A stretch of 64,000 nt of DNA from Albifimbria verrucaria (Eukaryota > Ascomycota > Sordariomycetes > Hypocreales > Stachybotryaceae), in assembly GCA_020081605.1 (NCBI GenBank), contig JAHREC010000045.1:868001-932000 (forward strand). Reading direction: 5' to 3'. Numbering within the stretch: position 1 is the stretch's first letter; each line of letters begins with the position of its first letter. The notes beneath the pieces are model-generated. The model had not been told where the DNA came from, searched no databases, and saw only the letters and a program-made list of their open reading frames with translations. The position numbers and the translations under genes were made by a program. This document shows positions 1 to 12,341 of this stretch, piece after piece.

Positions 1-1397
1 GCTGCCATTAGTCCCTTGTTCTCTACTAGCTCGGTAGCTCGCTTCGAAAACCAGATCTACGATATGGTCAATGTGCTATTCAAGAGTATGGAGGATCAGA
101 TAAGCCGAGATGGTTCGGCCGAAATGCGACTGAATTATCTGGCTTTCACGACAGACACATTGACACATTACTGTTTCGGCGACTCAATGGACCTGTTAGA
201 GGATGAGAAGAAAGCAAGAGGTTGGAAGAGTACGATTCACGCCATAGCTCTTTTGACTCCTCTCATCAAACAGTTCACATGGGTGATTCCAATTGCACTC
301 ATGCTTCCTGTCCGACCACTAGAACTGGCAGTTCCCGATATTGCTAGGGTTGTGAGACTACGCCGGGTAAGATGATTATCTTCACCAGAAATGAGTGCAC
401 ACTCTCTCTAATATATAAGTGTTTCTAGGACATGGATGCCCAAGCCTTATCTGCGACCAAGAGTTATTCAAAGAAACTAGAGGGCCTTGACTCATCATTC
501 AGTAGCTCCCCAGCACCTGTGGGCAATATTTTCCACAGCATTCTCTCTCATAAAGGACTTGATACCAGCGAAAAACAGTTCAAAAGGATAGCACAAGAGG
601 GCTTCGTTGCCATAGCGGCCGGCGGCGAGACAACCGGCAGAGCTTTGACTACAGCGACGTTTTTTATCCTAGCGAATAGTGAAAGAATTCTTCCGAGGCT
701 TCAACAAGAGCTTTGTCAAGTAATGCCACATCCAGAAGATAGACCATCTTTGCATGAGTTGCAGAAACTTCCATGGTTGGTATGTAATTCCATGGACCGT
801 CCCAATCGTCCACTATGTTACTAAAACTCGGCCATAGACGGCTGTCATGAAAGAATCTCTCCGGATCACCGCATTGGTCACATCTAGGCTCCCACTTGTG
901 TCACCGAAAGAAGCACTCAGATATAAGGACTGGGTCATTCCTCCAGGGGTAAGTTCGACTGACGAATAGTTAACTTAGACGATACTAAATGTCTTCACAG
1001 ACGCCTGTCAGCATGACATTGAGGAACGTTCTTCTTGATCCAGAAGCATTTGATGAGCCAACGCAGTTTCGACCAGAAAGGTGGTTATCCACAAACCCTG
1101 ACCTGGAGCGTATCAGCCGAAATTATCTTCCATTCGGTCGTGGTAGCCGCATGTGTCTTGGAATGAAGTAAGCTACCTTGTCTTCAGTCTCATTCATCTT
1201 TACTAACGTTCAATCCCAATAGTCTTGCACTCGCTGAGCTGTATATTGTCACTGCAAGTGTTTTTCGCCGTCTCGACTTAGAATTACACGAGACTTACAA
1301 GGAGAGGGACATTGATATTGTGCGGGATTGTTTTATTGGTGAGGTATCGCCCCAAACCAAGGGAGTCAGGGTCAAGTTTGCTTCAAGCAAGGCTTGA
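1..1397 (+). CDS. Cytochrome P450 monooxygenase, 5'-truncated by window edge
   Basis: Heme-thiolate monooxygenase, probably ER-anchored; only the part from about the D/E-helix region onward is present, already in frame at base 1. Five exons are seen: 1-366, 429-779, 838-948, 1001-1167 and 1223-1397, all with GT-AG introns. The I-helix reads AAGGETTGR, the K-helix ExxR is KESLRI, the PERF-like motif is FRPERW and the heme loop is [12 protein letters not shown], with the axial Cys near 1155 and the last residue of the loop formed across an intron. The style of the heme loop and of the VTSRLPL stretch resembles fungal P450s of the trichodiene-oxygenase/benzoate-hydroxylase kind, but the substrate cannot be deduced. 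No homopolymer break is needed in this part. The next gene is an unrelated HET gene, so membership of a metabolic cluster would have to be judged from sequence left of the window. Confidence 0.9.
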
Positions 1398-2133
1398 GGA
1401 AGTGCGATATGTTTGATGGCTCAAGAGCGATGTTGAGCTATGCCTATAAGTAAACCACAATCAACATTATGCGACGATACAACTTGGTGTATTCATGAGT
1501 TGTCAGTCCATGGTTTTCCGGTTAATTGATAGAACCCTCAGCGCACACATAGCTCAAAACGGTGGATGCCTTTTGCCTCTCACATTTTGCAAAACTTGCT
1601 GCGGATCCTTTCTGAGTCTGTTTCACGACACAGCCGCGTTGTGTCATACAGATACTATCCCTTAAGTTACGAATGTGCAGAAATGGTTATTTGGCTGACT
1701 CTGGATAGGAATGTCGCGTAGCGATTGGTCTTGAAATGCACGATAATGCAGGGGCCGTGCAGCACATTCTACTTGCATGCAGTGCATAGTGAGGGTCTTT
1801 AAGTAAGGTACTACGGATTACTCCGCTACATATCTCCATTGTTTGTGAGGCTTCAACCAATTTTGAGAATGAATGGAGAATCAGATGACCAATATCGACG
1901 ATCCCCGCAATAGCGTCGTATGGTTGAGGCTTGCGCCACAACCAGGGCTCCTATCAGAGGCTTCCCTTCAATTGTCAAGGTCCGGGCCGTGTCCTTGATG
2001 CAGGGGTAAGAGTGGCCAAGTCAGATACAAAGCCAAGGCAACAGCCAGGATTGAGGTCTGCTGCGCACTCCCACTCCATGGCCCCTCATGCTCCTCGGGC
2101 CCCAGCCAACACTCGCTGTTGGAAGAGAACACC
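1398..2133. other. Intergenic, P450 to HET gene
   Basis: No convincing gene. An 84-codon reverse open frame (1687-1941) has no recognisable motif and no intron or leader signals. The region should hold the P450 terminator and the promoter of the HET gene. Confidence 0.5.
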
Positions 2134-3927
2134 ATGTGGCTGATCAATGCAAGGACAATGCGGCTCGTCTACATCCCTGACGAGTCCAAGACGCCGCGGT
2201 ACGCCATCCTATCGCATACATGGGGGATGGCGAGGTCTCGTTCCAGGACATGGCCGCGCTCACCTCTCGCTTCTCGCGAAAGCCCAAGAGGAAGCCTGGG
2301 TGGTCCAAGGTCGAAAATGCGTGTCGCCTCGCTCTTAGCTACAAATGCGACTATGCTTGGATTGACACATGCTGTGTTGACCATTCCAGCAGCGCAGAAC
2401 TCCAGGAGGCCATCAATTCGATGTTTCGATGGTACGAGCATGCCGAAATCTGCTTCGTGCATCTCGCAGACGTTTCGGCGGATGAAGATTTCCAGAAAAA
2501 GGGTCTTCATTTCGGAAATGTCGTTGGTTCAAGAGAGGTTGGACACTACAGGAGATGTTGGCTCCTGCAACGCTTGTTTTCTACGACAAGGCTTGGAGTG
2601 TCATATCCGACAAGGATGATGTTAACCTTCGCACCGTGATTACCGAAGTCACAGGCATAGATGATTACTTTCTCAGCCCCGGAATCAGGTCCCTTTTCGG
2701 CAGTGCGCAGCAATGGCTCTCGCGGGCCAGCGTGGCGGAGAGAATGTCCTGGGCAGCGGGCAGAGAGACAACGCGCAAGGAGGATTTAGCGTATTGCCTG
2801 TTGGGCATATTCGACATTAGCATGCCCATGCTCTACGGAGAAGGTATGAAAGCTTACCAGCGGTTACAAGAGGAAATAATGAAGGTCGATGACGATTGCT
2901 CTCTATTATGTTGGGGCTTCGAAAAAGGCCAACTCATTGAGTCAGAGTTCGACGATGGCTCATCTATCTTGGCACCACACCCAAACTACTTCAGGAACTG
3001 CCGTGGTATCAAACCATGTGCACTACCTGGTTTCATTCTGCCTTCATTCTCGCTCAACCAACGAGGGTTGTGTATCAGGGCCCCCATCCGAGACGATGTA
3101 ACACATGAGCACCTTTCATACGTGGTTCTAGGTTGCAGTTCAGATGCAGGTCCATCGAAAGGACGAGGAGACAGCGACAACAAAGAGTTGTTCCTGGCCC
3201 TGCCTCTGGTTTCGAAGGGTGCTTGTAAGAGCAGGTCGGTTGAGAATGAGACCCAGACAGGAGAATATCACCGACCGAGTTGGTGCAGACCGACGTTGGT
3301 CTCAAAAGAGTTTCTTAAAAGGCAGAATCGAAAGAGCTTCTTGTCCGACGGACGCCCAAGGAACCTGTCACATTCCTGAGATGTCCATTCCGAATCCTTT
3401 TCCAGGATTCGAAGCTGTTCAGATCGGCGACCGTCTTGGCTGTATACCCACCACAGCCAATCCCCGGCGCCCTGGCTTCGCTGGGAAGACGCAACAGTGA
3501 TTTAACTTCAATTGAAGAATGGCCTTCGAAGGATACCCCTCGATCCAATGTGTATTTGCGAAAGAAAGGCCGGGGTCTACATGGACTTCAAGACGGAGCC
3601 ATGGAGGCAGGGGATATTCAGGTCATGATCCACATGCGCTTCCCATCCAAGGAGTTCTTTCTCGTCATGATCGAATTAAGCGAGAACAAAGAGCACCGGG
3701 CTTTCCGTTGTCGCATGTACCAATGCTCCAAGCAGCTCAGTTTTGAAGACTTGCATGCTTTATCCGTGTCACAGGACTACAAGCAGCTGGACGTGCTGGG
3801 GTGTGAGCGCACAGGTGGCTATTTCAGCTTCAAGATGAATGACGCTTCGGGCATCACCTTGGAAGCGATGTATACGAGCATGAGCGATGTAGATAGGGTT
3901 ATTATTGGGGTTCAGGACGAGGTGTAG
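2134..3927 (+). CDS. HET domain protein (heterokaryon-incompatibility type), frame broken at three homopolymers
   Basis: The HET domain is the signature of fungal incompatibility/allorecognition proteins, usually cytoplasmic triggers of programmed cell death. The start at 2134 gives MWLINARTMRL, the usual HET-protein opening. In order: YAILSHTWG, then GDGEVSFQDM, a Cys-rich AWIDTCCVD motif, RWFKRGWTLQEMLAP, RKEDLAYCLLGIFDI and MPMLYGEG, i.e. the full HET core, followed by about 300 residues with no recognised effector domain. The frame moves three times: at the G-run 2222-2226, the A/G-run 2496-2503 and the A/G-run 3317-3322. Each is repaired by one extra base in the run, giving a continuous product of about 597 residues without introns. 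The same pattern in housekeeping genes of the window argues for sequencing error, though HET genes do also decay naturally. No NACHT or repeat domain is fused. Confidence 0.8.
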
Positions 3928-4767
3928 GTGCTGAGCTGACACGGAGATTTTTGGGAGGCGTTATATGGAAGTATACCCCTACGGTTCTATTTTTGTGTTT
4001 AATGTTTAGTCTTTGGAACAACTTGACTGTCAACTGTTGAGTACTAGCATGTTCAGTCATTGTAGTAGGAGATTCCTCAAATGCTACGAGATATTAGGAC
4101 CTGTTTCGGCGAAGGCCAGTGATTACCATAACGGTTTGGAATCAGCGTGGTTCCAAGGATAAATAGTCTCTGGGAAGACAAGAGTCTACGGTGTATTCCG
4201 GGATCGCCTTATGTTTCAATGCGATGTCTCCGGTCTATTTATTAACACCATCAACCTTTTGGAATCATTGTAAGCAAGGGTGCACATTGGCCCTTCAAGG
4301 ATGGAAAGCACACATCAATACCTCGGACGAAAAGGATAAAGTTAGAAAAGCTAAAGGAGATATTGGAAAATTGGCAATATAACAAACTGACTAATTTGTT
4401 ATGGTCCTACGATGTTGGATGCAAGAGGAGAATAACGTCTGTAAATGGTATCTCGCATTTATTAAGGTCGTATTTAGGGTAGGCATTTCTTATCGGAGCA
4501 GTCTGCGCCACCGCCTCCCCACTTGGTTTGCTCTGCTTACGGCTGTGGCTGAACCACTTGTTAGAGAGCTGGACGTTCCAGTTACTAGTGTTGCTCCTTG
4601 TGACGTCTGTTCTGGTAACACTGGGATACAGGTACAAGCTCCAGCTTCCTACGCCAGAACTTCCACCACCCAAACTTCACCTCACATAGTCACGTATCCT
4701 GCCTTACCCTCATACGATCTGCTTGCTTCCGAGGTCTCTACCGATACCCAGGCACTTCCGCTCGACC
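3928..4767. other. Intergenic, HET gene to ubp14
   Basis: AT-rich 3' flank followed by a more pyrimidine-rich stretch leading to the ubp14 start. Open frames at 4191-4382 and 4401-4859 show no motif and I do not support them as genes. Confidence 0.5.
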
Positions 4768-7358
4768 ATGTCTTGCCCTCACCTCGAGTCTGTTGGTACG
4801 TCAGATCCTACACTGTTGTGTTGCCCCGCCGCATGTTGCAAACATCCCACGACTCTTGAAGCTCACCGTTGCTTGACGCAGGACTCACGCCCCGAATCCC
4901 TCACGATCGGTATACAGAGAAGACTGCACACAATGTTTTGACTCTATCGTGAGCTCCCTCCGCCACCCCACGCCTCTGTCTCGCCAGAATGTCATGGTAG
5001 ACAAGCTTGACCACCGTCAGTTGCTAATAGCTTGCCAACGCTTTAGGACGACGCCAGCGGTCTCGATGTTTGTCTCCAGTGCTTTAACGGCGGCTGCGCT
5101 GGAGACCGCCTCCACAACAAGCTTCACAGCGCTCTCCGAACCCACCCCTAGCTCTGAACATCCGACGAACTCGGAAGACTGTTGTTCGCGATGAGCCACC
5201 CGCCAAGATGTCCAGGCTTGCCATCGCCGCCGAGACCGAAGAAGACCGCTACGATACTGCCTTGACTGCAAGGTGCCTTGATTGCGATATCGAACTGGAC
5301 AAGTCGAACCCGAAACTAGCCCCCATCGTCGACGGTATCATGAAGGCCAGCACTTTCTCTCGGAAGGAGGAGGTCAAGGCATGGGAGCAGGAACTCACCA
5401 CTTGCGAGCACATCCTTATGCTCCAGCAGACGGAACCTCGTGCGATCGAGCAGAGCAGTCTCAGTCACTGCTATGCCTGCGACCTCAAGGAGAACCTCTG
5501 GCTGTGCCTGGAATGTGGCACTCTGGGCTGTGGTCGCAAGCAGCTTGGAGGCGTCGACGGTAACTCACACGCCCTCGCACACAGTAACGAAGCTGGCCAT
5601 GGCGTTGCCGTCAAGCTCGGTTCCATCACACCCGAGGGAACCGCCGATGTTTACTGCTACAAGTGCGACGAGGAGCGTATCGATGAGAACCTTGGTCAGC
5701 ATCTCTGGCATTGGGGCATCCAGCTGGCCGAGCGCCAGAAGACGGAGAAGAGCTTGACCGAGATGCAAATCGAGCAGAACTTGAAGTGGGACTTCAGCAT
5801 GACAACCGAGGATGGAAAAGAGCTTAAGCCATTGTATGGCCCTGGCCTCACTGGACTAAAGAATCTTGGCAACAGCTGCTATATGTCAAGCATCGCACAA
5901 TGCCTCTTCGACATGCCTTCGTTCAGAGAGAGATACTACCGACCGACCGATGATCTGCCCATCGTCGAAGACCCAGCTGTTGATCTAGAAACGCAGATGC
6001 GCAAACTGGCCGACGGTTTGTGGTCTGGTAGATACGCAAAGCCCGACCCTTTCAGCTCTGAATCCGAGCTTGCTCACCAGAAGGGCCTGGCACCCGCCAT
6101 GCTTAAGCATCTCATTGGTCGAGGACACGAAGAATTCTCTACCATGCGTCAACAAGATGCGTTCGAGTTCTATCAGCACCTCTTCAAGCTCATCAGTCGT
6201 TCCCAGCACCCCACCAATGCCAGTGATCCTACTCTACCATTCCGATTTACTCTCGAGCAGCGGCTACAGTGCTTGGGGTGCCACAAGGTCAGATACAGTA
6301 CCAATGAGCAAGACAACATATTCATCGATGTTCCTTTGGAAAAGGTCCCTTCTACCGACAATGAAGGAAATGCTACCGAGGCCTACAAGGCTGTTACACT
6401 TGAGGAATGCTTGAACAACTTCGCTGCGCCTGAAAAGGTCGAGTTGACCTGTTCCGCTTGTGGTAGCAAAGAGGGTTTCAGTAAGCAGTCACTTTTCAAG
6501 ACGTTCCCGGATGTTCTTGTAGTGAACGCTCGAAAGATGACCGTGGTCAACTGGGTACCAATCAAAGTTGATGTGCCCGTACTGGTCCCCGATGAGTCGT
6601 TTGCTCTCGACAACTACCTGTCCAAGGGACAACAACCATCAGAAGAGCTACTGCCAGATGAGCCAGAATCTCAGGCACCGGCCTGGGTGCCAGATGAGGC
6701 GGCTCTAGCTCAACTCGTGGGGATGGGATTCCCTCTCAATCGCTGCGAGCGTGCCCTCCACGCTACGGGTAACTCAGACGCTAATGCAGCCATGGAATGG
6801 CTGTTCGGTCATATGGAAGACCCAGACATTGATGCTCCACTTGAATTAAGCGGCGGCCAAGCTGGCGGTGCATCGACTGCCGATCCTGAAAAGATCGAAA
6901 TGCTCGGGGCCATGGGCTTTGGAGCACCACAGGCAAAGAAGGCGCTGAAGGAGACTGGGGGTGATATGGAGCGAGCTGTAGAATGGCTTTTCAGCCACCC
7001 AGACGATCAGGGTATCTTTGACGACGGCGAGGGCGACAAGCCAGCCGGGGATGGCGCCCCCAAAGAGCCTGTAGGCAGCGCATCTCTGCCTGCCAATTTC
7101 CAGCTCCAGTCCATTGCTTGCCACAAGGGCACGAGCATCCACGCAGGGTAAGTTTCAAATCGTCCCGAGCCCTATCCTTTGGCCTAGACTCGAACACGGG
7201 GTACTGACTGCTCTTATAGGCATTACGTTGCGTTTGTTCGCAAGCCGGTAGATGGCCAGGAACGTTGGGTGCTTTTCAACGACGAGAAGGTTGTTGAAGC
7301 CTACGATGTGGAGGAGATGCGCAAGTTTGCGTATATCTACTTCTTCAAGCGAGTTTGA
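4768..7358 (+). CDS. ubp14: Ubiquitin C-terminal hydrolase of the Ubp14/USP5 (isopeptidase T) type
   Basis: Deubiquitinase that disassembles free, unanchored polyubiquitin chains in cytosol and nucleus. Exons: 4768-4795, 4882-4948, 5047-7147 and 7220-7358. The first exon gives MSCPHLES, the conserved family start, followed by CTQCFDSI and CLQCFNGGC (first variant zinc finger). Next come a ZnF-UBP (CYACDLKENLWLCLECG, then the GCGRKQ and HALAH region), the Cys box GLKNLGNSCYMSS with the catalytic Cys, two UBA domains (around 6690-6815 and 6880-7005) and the His box HYVAFVRK with WVLFNDEKV. The long uninterrupted frame begins at Met 5208, but the true start is upstream: single C losses at 4890-4893 and 5145-5148 hide it, and repair joins both zinc-finger exons to the rest. 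Length about 780 residues fits the family. It converges on mad2. Confidence 0.95.
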
Positions 7359-7843
7359 ACGTGTCGAATCAGCAGAGGCGTTTGGGGATAGAAGACCTGG
7401 AAAGGGTGTGGGCTTCTATGTTGGTGTCTAAGAACTGAATGCATTAAGTAACGGAGCAACGGAATTTGGGGAGAGTTCGGTGAGGCTATCGAACAGAAGA
7501 GCTTGGGTCATGCCGTCTCGAGTATTGAGAGCGGCGAACTGCATCGGGCATGTATAGAAGATATGAAAACAACAAAGCTGAGATTTATGATTGCCGGTTG
7601 TTTTTGTGTCATGCATTGATGTGAAATTCAACCTTGAAATTAAGCAGATATAGATCCGTACGCCTAACCAACGCCATGAGCCGAGGTTGTGTTCAGGGTT
7701 TCCTACCCTTGCTCCTTTACAATTACCCACTCTCAAGACAGCTATTCATCGCAACTTTACGGCCAGCGACTTTCTCGTATCACGCCATTCGTGCCATGAC
7801 ACGCATATCCAACTGGTTGTATACCATTCCAACAAGGGCATGG
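7359..7843. other. Intergenic between convergent ubp14 and mad2
   Basis: Two facing 3' ends with AT-rich untranslated sequence. Overlapping open frames on both strands have no motif. Nothing else seen. Confidence 0.5.
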
Positions 7844-8876
7844 TCAATCGCCCAGCCTGTAGCTCACCAGGGTATCGACTCTGTGGTTCGCAGTGCTGAA
7901 CCCACGCAGCTGGACACGCTCGCCGTTCTGAATCTCCTTGGCGTCGGAGTCGCCCCATTCGACGGGGACGTCGCTGTCAGCGTCTGCGTATACGAGCACG
8001 TTGAATGTGCAGTCACCGTTGAGCTGAGGCAGGAAGGTGACGGAAGCGGTGATTTGTCGGAAAATGGCGGCGATCTCGGCCTGAATTTCGGTCTCGGTTT
8101 TGTCCGGGGCGGAGGAGACGGGGTGCCGGCGCTGGCATTTTCTTGGTCGGTGGGAGCGGGAGCGGAGCAGGAGGATTTGGACTTTGACTTCGTGGGCTGG
8201 AAGATTTGAACCTGTATATGTGCAAAAGAGAGTATGTGGTTAGCGTTGTCGCAACAGGCAGGTTTAGGTGTGGGTGTGGACTTGCGTCAAACTGCCAGCG
8301 CTCGACGTGCTCGCCCGTGTCCTTGTCTGTGATGACGATGACAAGCTTGGAGATTTTGCCGCCGACCATCCACTTGTCAAGCTGGGACATGATCTTCTTG
8401 ATGTAGGCTCGTACTTGGTCGTCAGCGGAGACTGGGGAGAGGAGGGTTAGCCGGGGTCCTGGGTGAGGAGTGCTAACGACGAACCGAGCATATTTAGGCC
8501 ATATTTCTTGACACTACAACGTTTGAGTTAGTTTCGATAAACGAGAACAGGGAAACGAAGGAGGTAGCTCGGACGTACGCTGTGAAGTCTTCGGCAGGGT
8601 ATACACCTCGTTGGAACCTGCAGTGTGCGAGAGTTGGTCAGCCTCGGATATGCGCATGTATAATGAAATGTCGGGATCAGATTGCTCGTACAGAATAGTG
8701 TGAATAGAGTATTGAAACTGAGAGATCTTGATTAGAACATGCCACACGGAGCAAGATGGCAGAGGAGGGCGGAAAACTCACAAACTCGGCAACCAGCTTT
8801 GCGCTGCCTTTGAGGGACAGCTTATGCACCTTGGACTTGTCCTTGTCCTTTTCCTTGGGGGTTCCTTGGAAGCCAT
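7844..8876 (-). CDS. mad2: Mad2 spindle-assembly-checkpoint HORMA protein
   Basis: Checkpoint protein that inhibits APC/C-Cdc20 at unattached kinetochores. Six exons (high to low): 8876-8782, 8717-8692, 8617-8579, 8513-8485, 8431-8286 and 8211-7844. The HORMA domain is nearly the whole protein: LSLKGSAKLVAEF, the RGVYPAEDF region, then KKYGLNMLVSADDQV, then IMSQLDKWMVGGKI and GEHVERWQFDVQIF, with the mobile C-terminal part ending VDTLVSYRL. Intron 5 (8285-8212) starts with GC instead of GT (GCAAGT), and the junction is fixed by the conserved RWQFD-VQIF reading. A Pro/Ser/Ala-rich linker follows it, as in other filamentous ascomycetes. Frame breaks: one base missing in the G-run 8857-8861 (just after the start) and one in 8106-8109. 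The start is chosen because repair gives a short Lys-rich leader into the HORMA domain. Confidence 0.92.
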
Positions 8877-9266
8877 TGCGGGTGTCTGGATATAGGGAGA
8901 TGGGCGTCGTAGCTGGAATACGGGTTCTGCTTTTGGTGTCGAGGCGGCGGGCTGGTTGGACGATTGGCGATTCGGATGATATAATTTTGGGATTTGTTTA
9001 CTTTGGGCGAGGGGATGTTGCGGGGAGGAAGAACAAGGACGGCAACCAAAGACTCCACTTTTCGAGCTCTGCCAGGTGCGCTAGCTCCAGTTGGGGTTTA
9101 GGGGACTTAGGGGTCAATCTTTCACCGAGCTTCACCGGGACAATGGCGCATTGTAAAGAGAGAGAGACAAAAGTAGATGGCTGGGTTATACTGTACTCTA
9201 TTCTGTGTAGTGAAAAGGAGTGAGCAACAATAAGCATGAGAGCAAAAACAAGGAGAAAGAAGAAAG

Positions 9267-9297
<31 letters not shown>

Positions 9298-9658
9298 AAA
9301 AAGAAAAAGAAGAAGACAAAAAAAGAGAAAAGGAAGCAGAAGAGGGTAAAAAGTAAAAAATTAAAAAATACATACATAAATAAACAGAGGCACAAGGTAA
9401 ACACTACAGTGCAGTATAAGCCATGTTCAAATAGTGCACAATCATCCCGTAACAAATTGTAATATGTAAGTTATTCTTCGTTGGCTCGTTCTGGTTCATT
9501 CATACACTCGTAAAGCCCATATAGATAGAGAGATATCCTTATCCAACCAACTCCAAGACTCCGTCCATACCCGTCCATTTCCACAGCTAACTGCTCGCTC
9601 TGGTCGTCAATGCCTTACTCGTTGCAGCCCCTTTCCAACACGTCCCGATCATTTCCTG
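8877..9658. other. mad2 upstream region and 3' flank of the 7TM gene
   Basis: Contains the presumed mad2 promoter and a long A/purine-rich tract annotated separately. No gene supported. Confidence 0.5.
9230..9375. repeat. A-rich low-complexity tract with a 29-A run
   Basis: Uninterrupted A run at 9267-9295, flanked by GAAA/GAAGA purine repeats up to about 9375. Open frames reported through it are poly-Lys or poly-Phe artefacts. It lies 350-500 bp upstream of mad2. No target-site duplication or element end is visible, so I call it simple sequence and not a retroposon tail. Confidence 0.85.
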
Positions 9659-10736
9659 CTAAATCATATAAATCAATTTCTTTGCGTGAGAACCCGCCAT
9701 CGCAAGCGCCCTGGCCTGCTCATGGCTCCCGTCCCTGGTGTGCGCCGACCTAGGCCATGCCGGGCCGCTGCCTATAACTTCCTCCACCACCGTCGCTCGT
9801 CGATACGTCCGTCTGCTTCCGCCCGCCGATGACTCGTCCGAGCCGATGTCGTGGCTCCGCTGCACGTAGTACATAAAGACGGAGCGCGCGACGAAGCCGA
9901 TGCTCAGCACCAGCGGGATCAGCTGCGCCGCCGTGTCCACGTTATTGACGCCGCGCAGCCGGTTCCAGTCCACCGACAGCTCCACTGCCGCGACCAGCAC
10001 GCCGAAGACGCAGAGGTTCGTGATGTTTCGTGCCGTGCGGATGATTTCTCGGTGGACCTTGCTGCGAGAAACGTGAGCTACTGCGCATCTTCCAATGTCA
10101 GATCAGATAACTAGGCGCAACTTACTGGACCTTGCGTCGACGCTGCTCCTTGGACCACATGTGTACCGTGCAGCCCAGATTCATAAGGAACAAGACGGCG
10201 CACACGACAAGAATAAGGAAATAGAGGATCGCGTTGAACGCAATGTAGGCCTTGTTCTCCAAGGACACCTTGCTGAAGAAGAAGCCGTATTGCCTGCAGT
10301 CCTTGTCCAGGTTGGGTAGAAACGTCGCGTAGTACCAGGCGGCCACTGACGCCAGCGCCACGAGCACCGCCCAATTCGCAAACTTGTACACCGGGCTTTG
10401 CTTCTCTTTGCTGACGCGAAACGGGTTCCAGTACGGGCTGCAGAGGCTGAAGGCGCGCCAAAGGTAGAGCGGCACCAGGAAGAGCCAGCTGCCCACCGCG
10501 AGGAGGAGCATGACATAGATCTCGGATGCCTCGAGCCTAGAGTTGGCCACTTGGATCACCAGAGAGATGGCCATGCCTCCCGACAGGCAGAGCCCTAGAA
10601 GTCGCACGTCGGCAAGCTGCCTCTCGTCGAGGTACTGCAACGCCAGGGCGCCGAACCATTGGATGTAGAAGGCGGCGCGGAGGCCCAGCCCATAAAGCTC
10701 TGCGTGAGCCTCGGGTTGGCAGACGGCCATCGTCAA
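9659..10736 (-). CDS. Seven-transmembrane membrane protein of unknown function
   Basis: Two exons, 10736-10126 and 10061-9659, joined across a 64-bp GT-AG intron in frame (VHKVHREI at the junction). The product of about 337 residues has about seven hydrophobic segments: FYIQWFGALALQYL, the LLGLCLSGGMAISLVIQ stretch, YVMLLLAVGSWLFLVPLYLW, ANWAVLVALASVAAWYYATF, FNAILYFLILVVCAVLFLM, CVFGVLVAAVELSV and LIPLVLSIGFVARSVFMYYV. It ends in a hydrophilic Ser/Arg-rich tail of about 75 residues. This tail and the short N-terminus suggest an N-out, C-in topology, but that is inference. It lacks the DDWL motif of the fungal rhodopsin-type family seen at 28.7 kb. I do not recognise the family beyond its being an integral membrane protein of filamentous fungi. 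Open frame is clean. Confidence 0.75.
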
Positions 10737-12341
10737 GGAATTGGTGCAACAGGCGACTATGTCCTTTTTCTTTCTTATCGTTGCCTACGGTTAAAGAAAA
10801 AGTGGTTAGGGGACCAATGCATACGCTCCCATGCGCCGCGAGAGGAGGAGACAGCAAAAGAGAACCTGGGCCTGCAAGACTCGCAACCCTCTCAGCACAT
10901 GTGGGGAGGGTGAGCCTGTTTGATCTTTATATTCGGGAGGGCCTTAAGCTCTAGTCAGACAGACACAGACAGCTTGAGCACGGATGGGGACATTGAGCCA
11001 ACACGTCCGTCCGACTCACCATGTCTGCATATCACCCCAATCCTCTGACCCACGACCCTCCCCACCGGGGATCGAGAACCGGGCAAGGGTAGCACTTGGG
11101 GTAACGACAAGCAAAGCCAACAGTCCTTCTTTGCTGTCCGTGGAGGGTTGTAGGCAGCTACGCGACTTGGCCATGATGGTGCCACTTGGGGGCCGTCCAG
11201 CCAAGGACCAGTAACGTGGCAGGCTCGTCGTTCCTTTCTTCCACGCTGTGTAGCGGCATTTTCCTAAAGCAGGACACCCGCCTGCGAGGAAATCCTGCGC
11301 GACACAAGCAGCCCTGAACATGTCCGTGGGCCAAGCCTGAGATGCTTCCTTCTTGCCCCTCTCCCGCCTTCGATAGCGCTGGCGAACCGTAGGGCTTTCC
11401 AGGGAGCCAATTACGTCCTGGCGCTGACTTGCAGAAGTGGTTGCATCTTGCTTGAGCTGGGGGACCCTTGGAATAAACCCCAGCGAGAAGACCGCGTTGG
11501 TGTAGATGGCTCCCCGGGGACAGGGGTGGGTCGCAATGCAGATGGAGGAGTGCGCAAATCGCCGTCAGCTCACGGATGGAGGGCGGCGGGCAATATCTAA
11601 TGGTCTGAGACGGTGCAACCAAGGAGCAAAGAGCAAATTCAAAGCCGGATGGGCTGCATTAGCAGCGCTACGGCATTGAAAGTGAAAAAAGGCCCGGGCC
11701 TAATTCGTGCGTGTAAGTGCGACACATGTGATGGCCAAGTCGATCAATCAATCCTACCCCGAAGCTTGTATGCTGACGAATGCCTCGGGAAAAACGCCTT
11801 ATCCATTATGCCAAGCAAGCTGCTTACACTGATGGCAACAACCAACCCGTGCTAGGCAGTCAATGGCTCGCATGCCTCCACGTGGGTCGTCGCACATCCC
11901 ATCTGTCCTCTCCTCAAGGTTGCCTGTGTACGAGTGTGCCACACCATGATCTATCTGTACAGCTACAATTGCGTGGCTGAGCGGATAGCCGGTTTAGGCG
12001 AGAGAAATTATCCCCCAGCCGATGGAAGGTGTTTCGCTGTCGACAATATTCTCCGCAAAAGGAATGACTGACACATTGAGGCTGACATGGTGTCATGAAA
12101 TTGCTATCTCAGCCCAGGGTTCCAGAAAGTGATTGCTACCCGTAGTCCAAGTCTTAAGTGACCAACAAGCATCAACGTCCCGGATCAGTGGCGGGGTGGC
12201 TGGGAATCACTCAAGGGCCGTGCCATCCTTGTAGTAGTTGCAAAGTCCTACTTCCAAGCTGGCGGTTGGGCTCACGACTTTGTCCGACTACATCTGGCCC
12301 CATGGGGAAAGACCGGCTCAAGAACGAGCTGTCGTAAATTG
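10737..12341. other. Intergenic, 1.6 kb
   Basis: GC content is close to that of coding DNA in places, and a 154-codon reverse frame (11158-11622) exists, but its protein is Cys/His/Pro-rich without motif and looks like chance. A stretch near 11970 resembles a tRNA D-arm but has no matching T-arm. Confidence 0.4.

Noticed and set aside
4401..4859. 152-codon forward frame upstream of the long ubp14 frame
   Set aside because: It overlaps the true first exon of ubp14 in another phase and has no motif.
9220..9462. Poly-Lys and poly-Phe frames
   Set aside because: Translation of the A-rich tract; not protein coding.
11158..11622. 154-codon reverse frame
   Set aside because: Cys/His/Pro-rich without motif, no leader or splice signals; likely chance in GC-rich DNA.
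11960..12060. tRNA-like stretch (GCGTGGCTGAGCGG)
   Set aside because: Looks like a D-arm, but no anticodon stem and no GTTCRANNC T-arm follow at the right distance.
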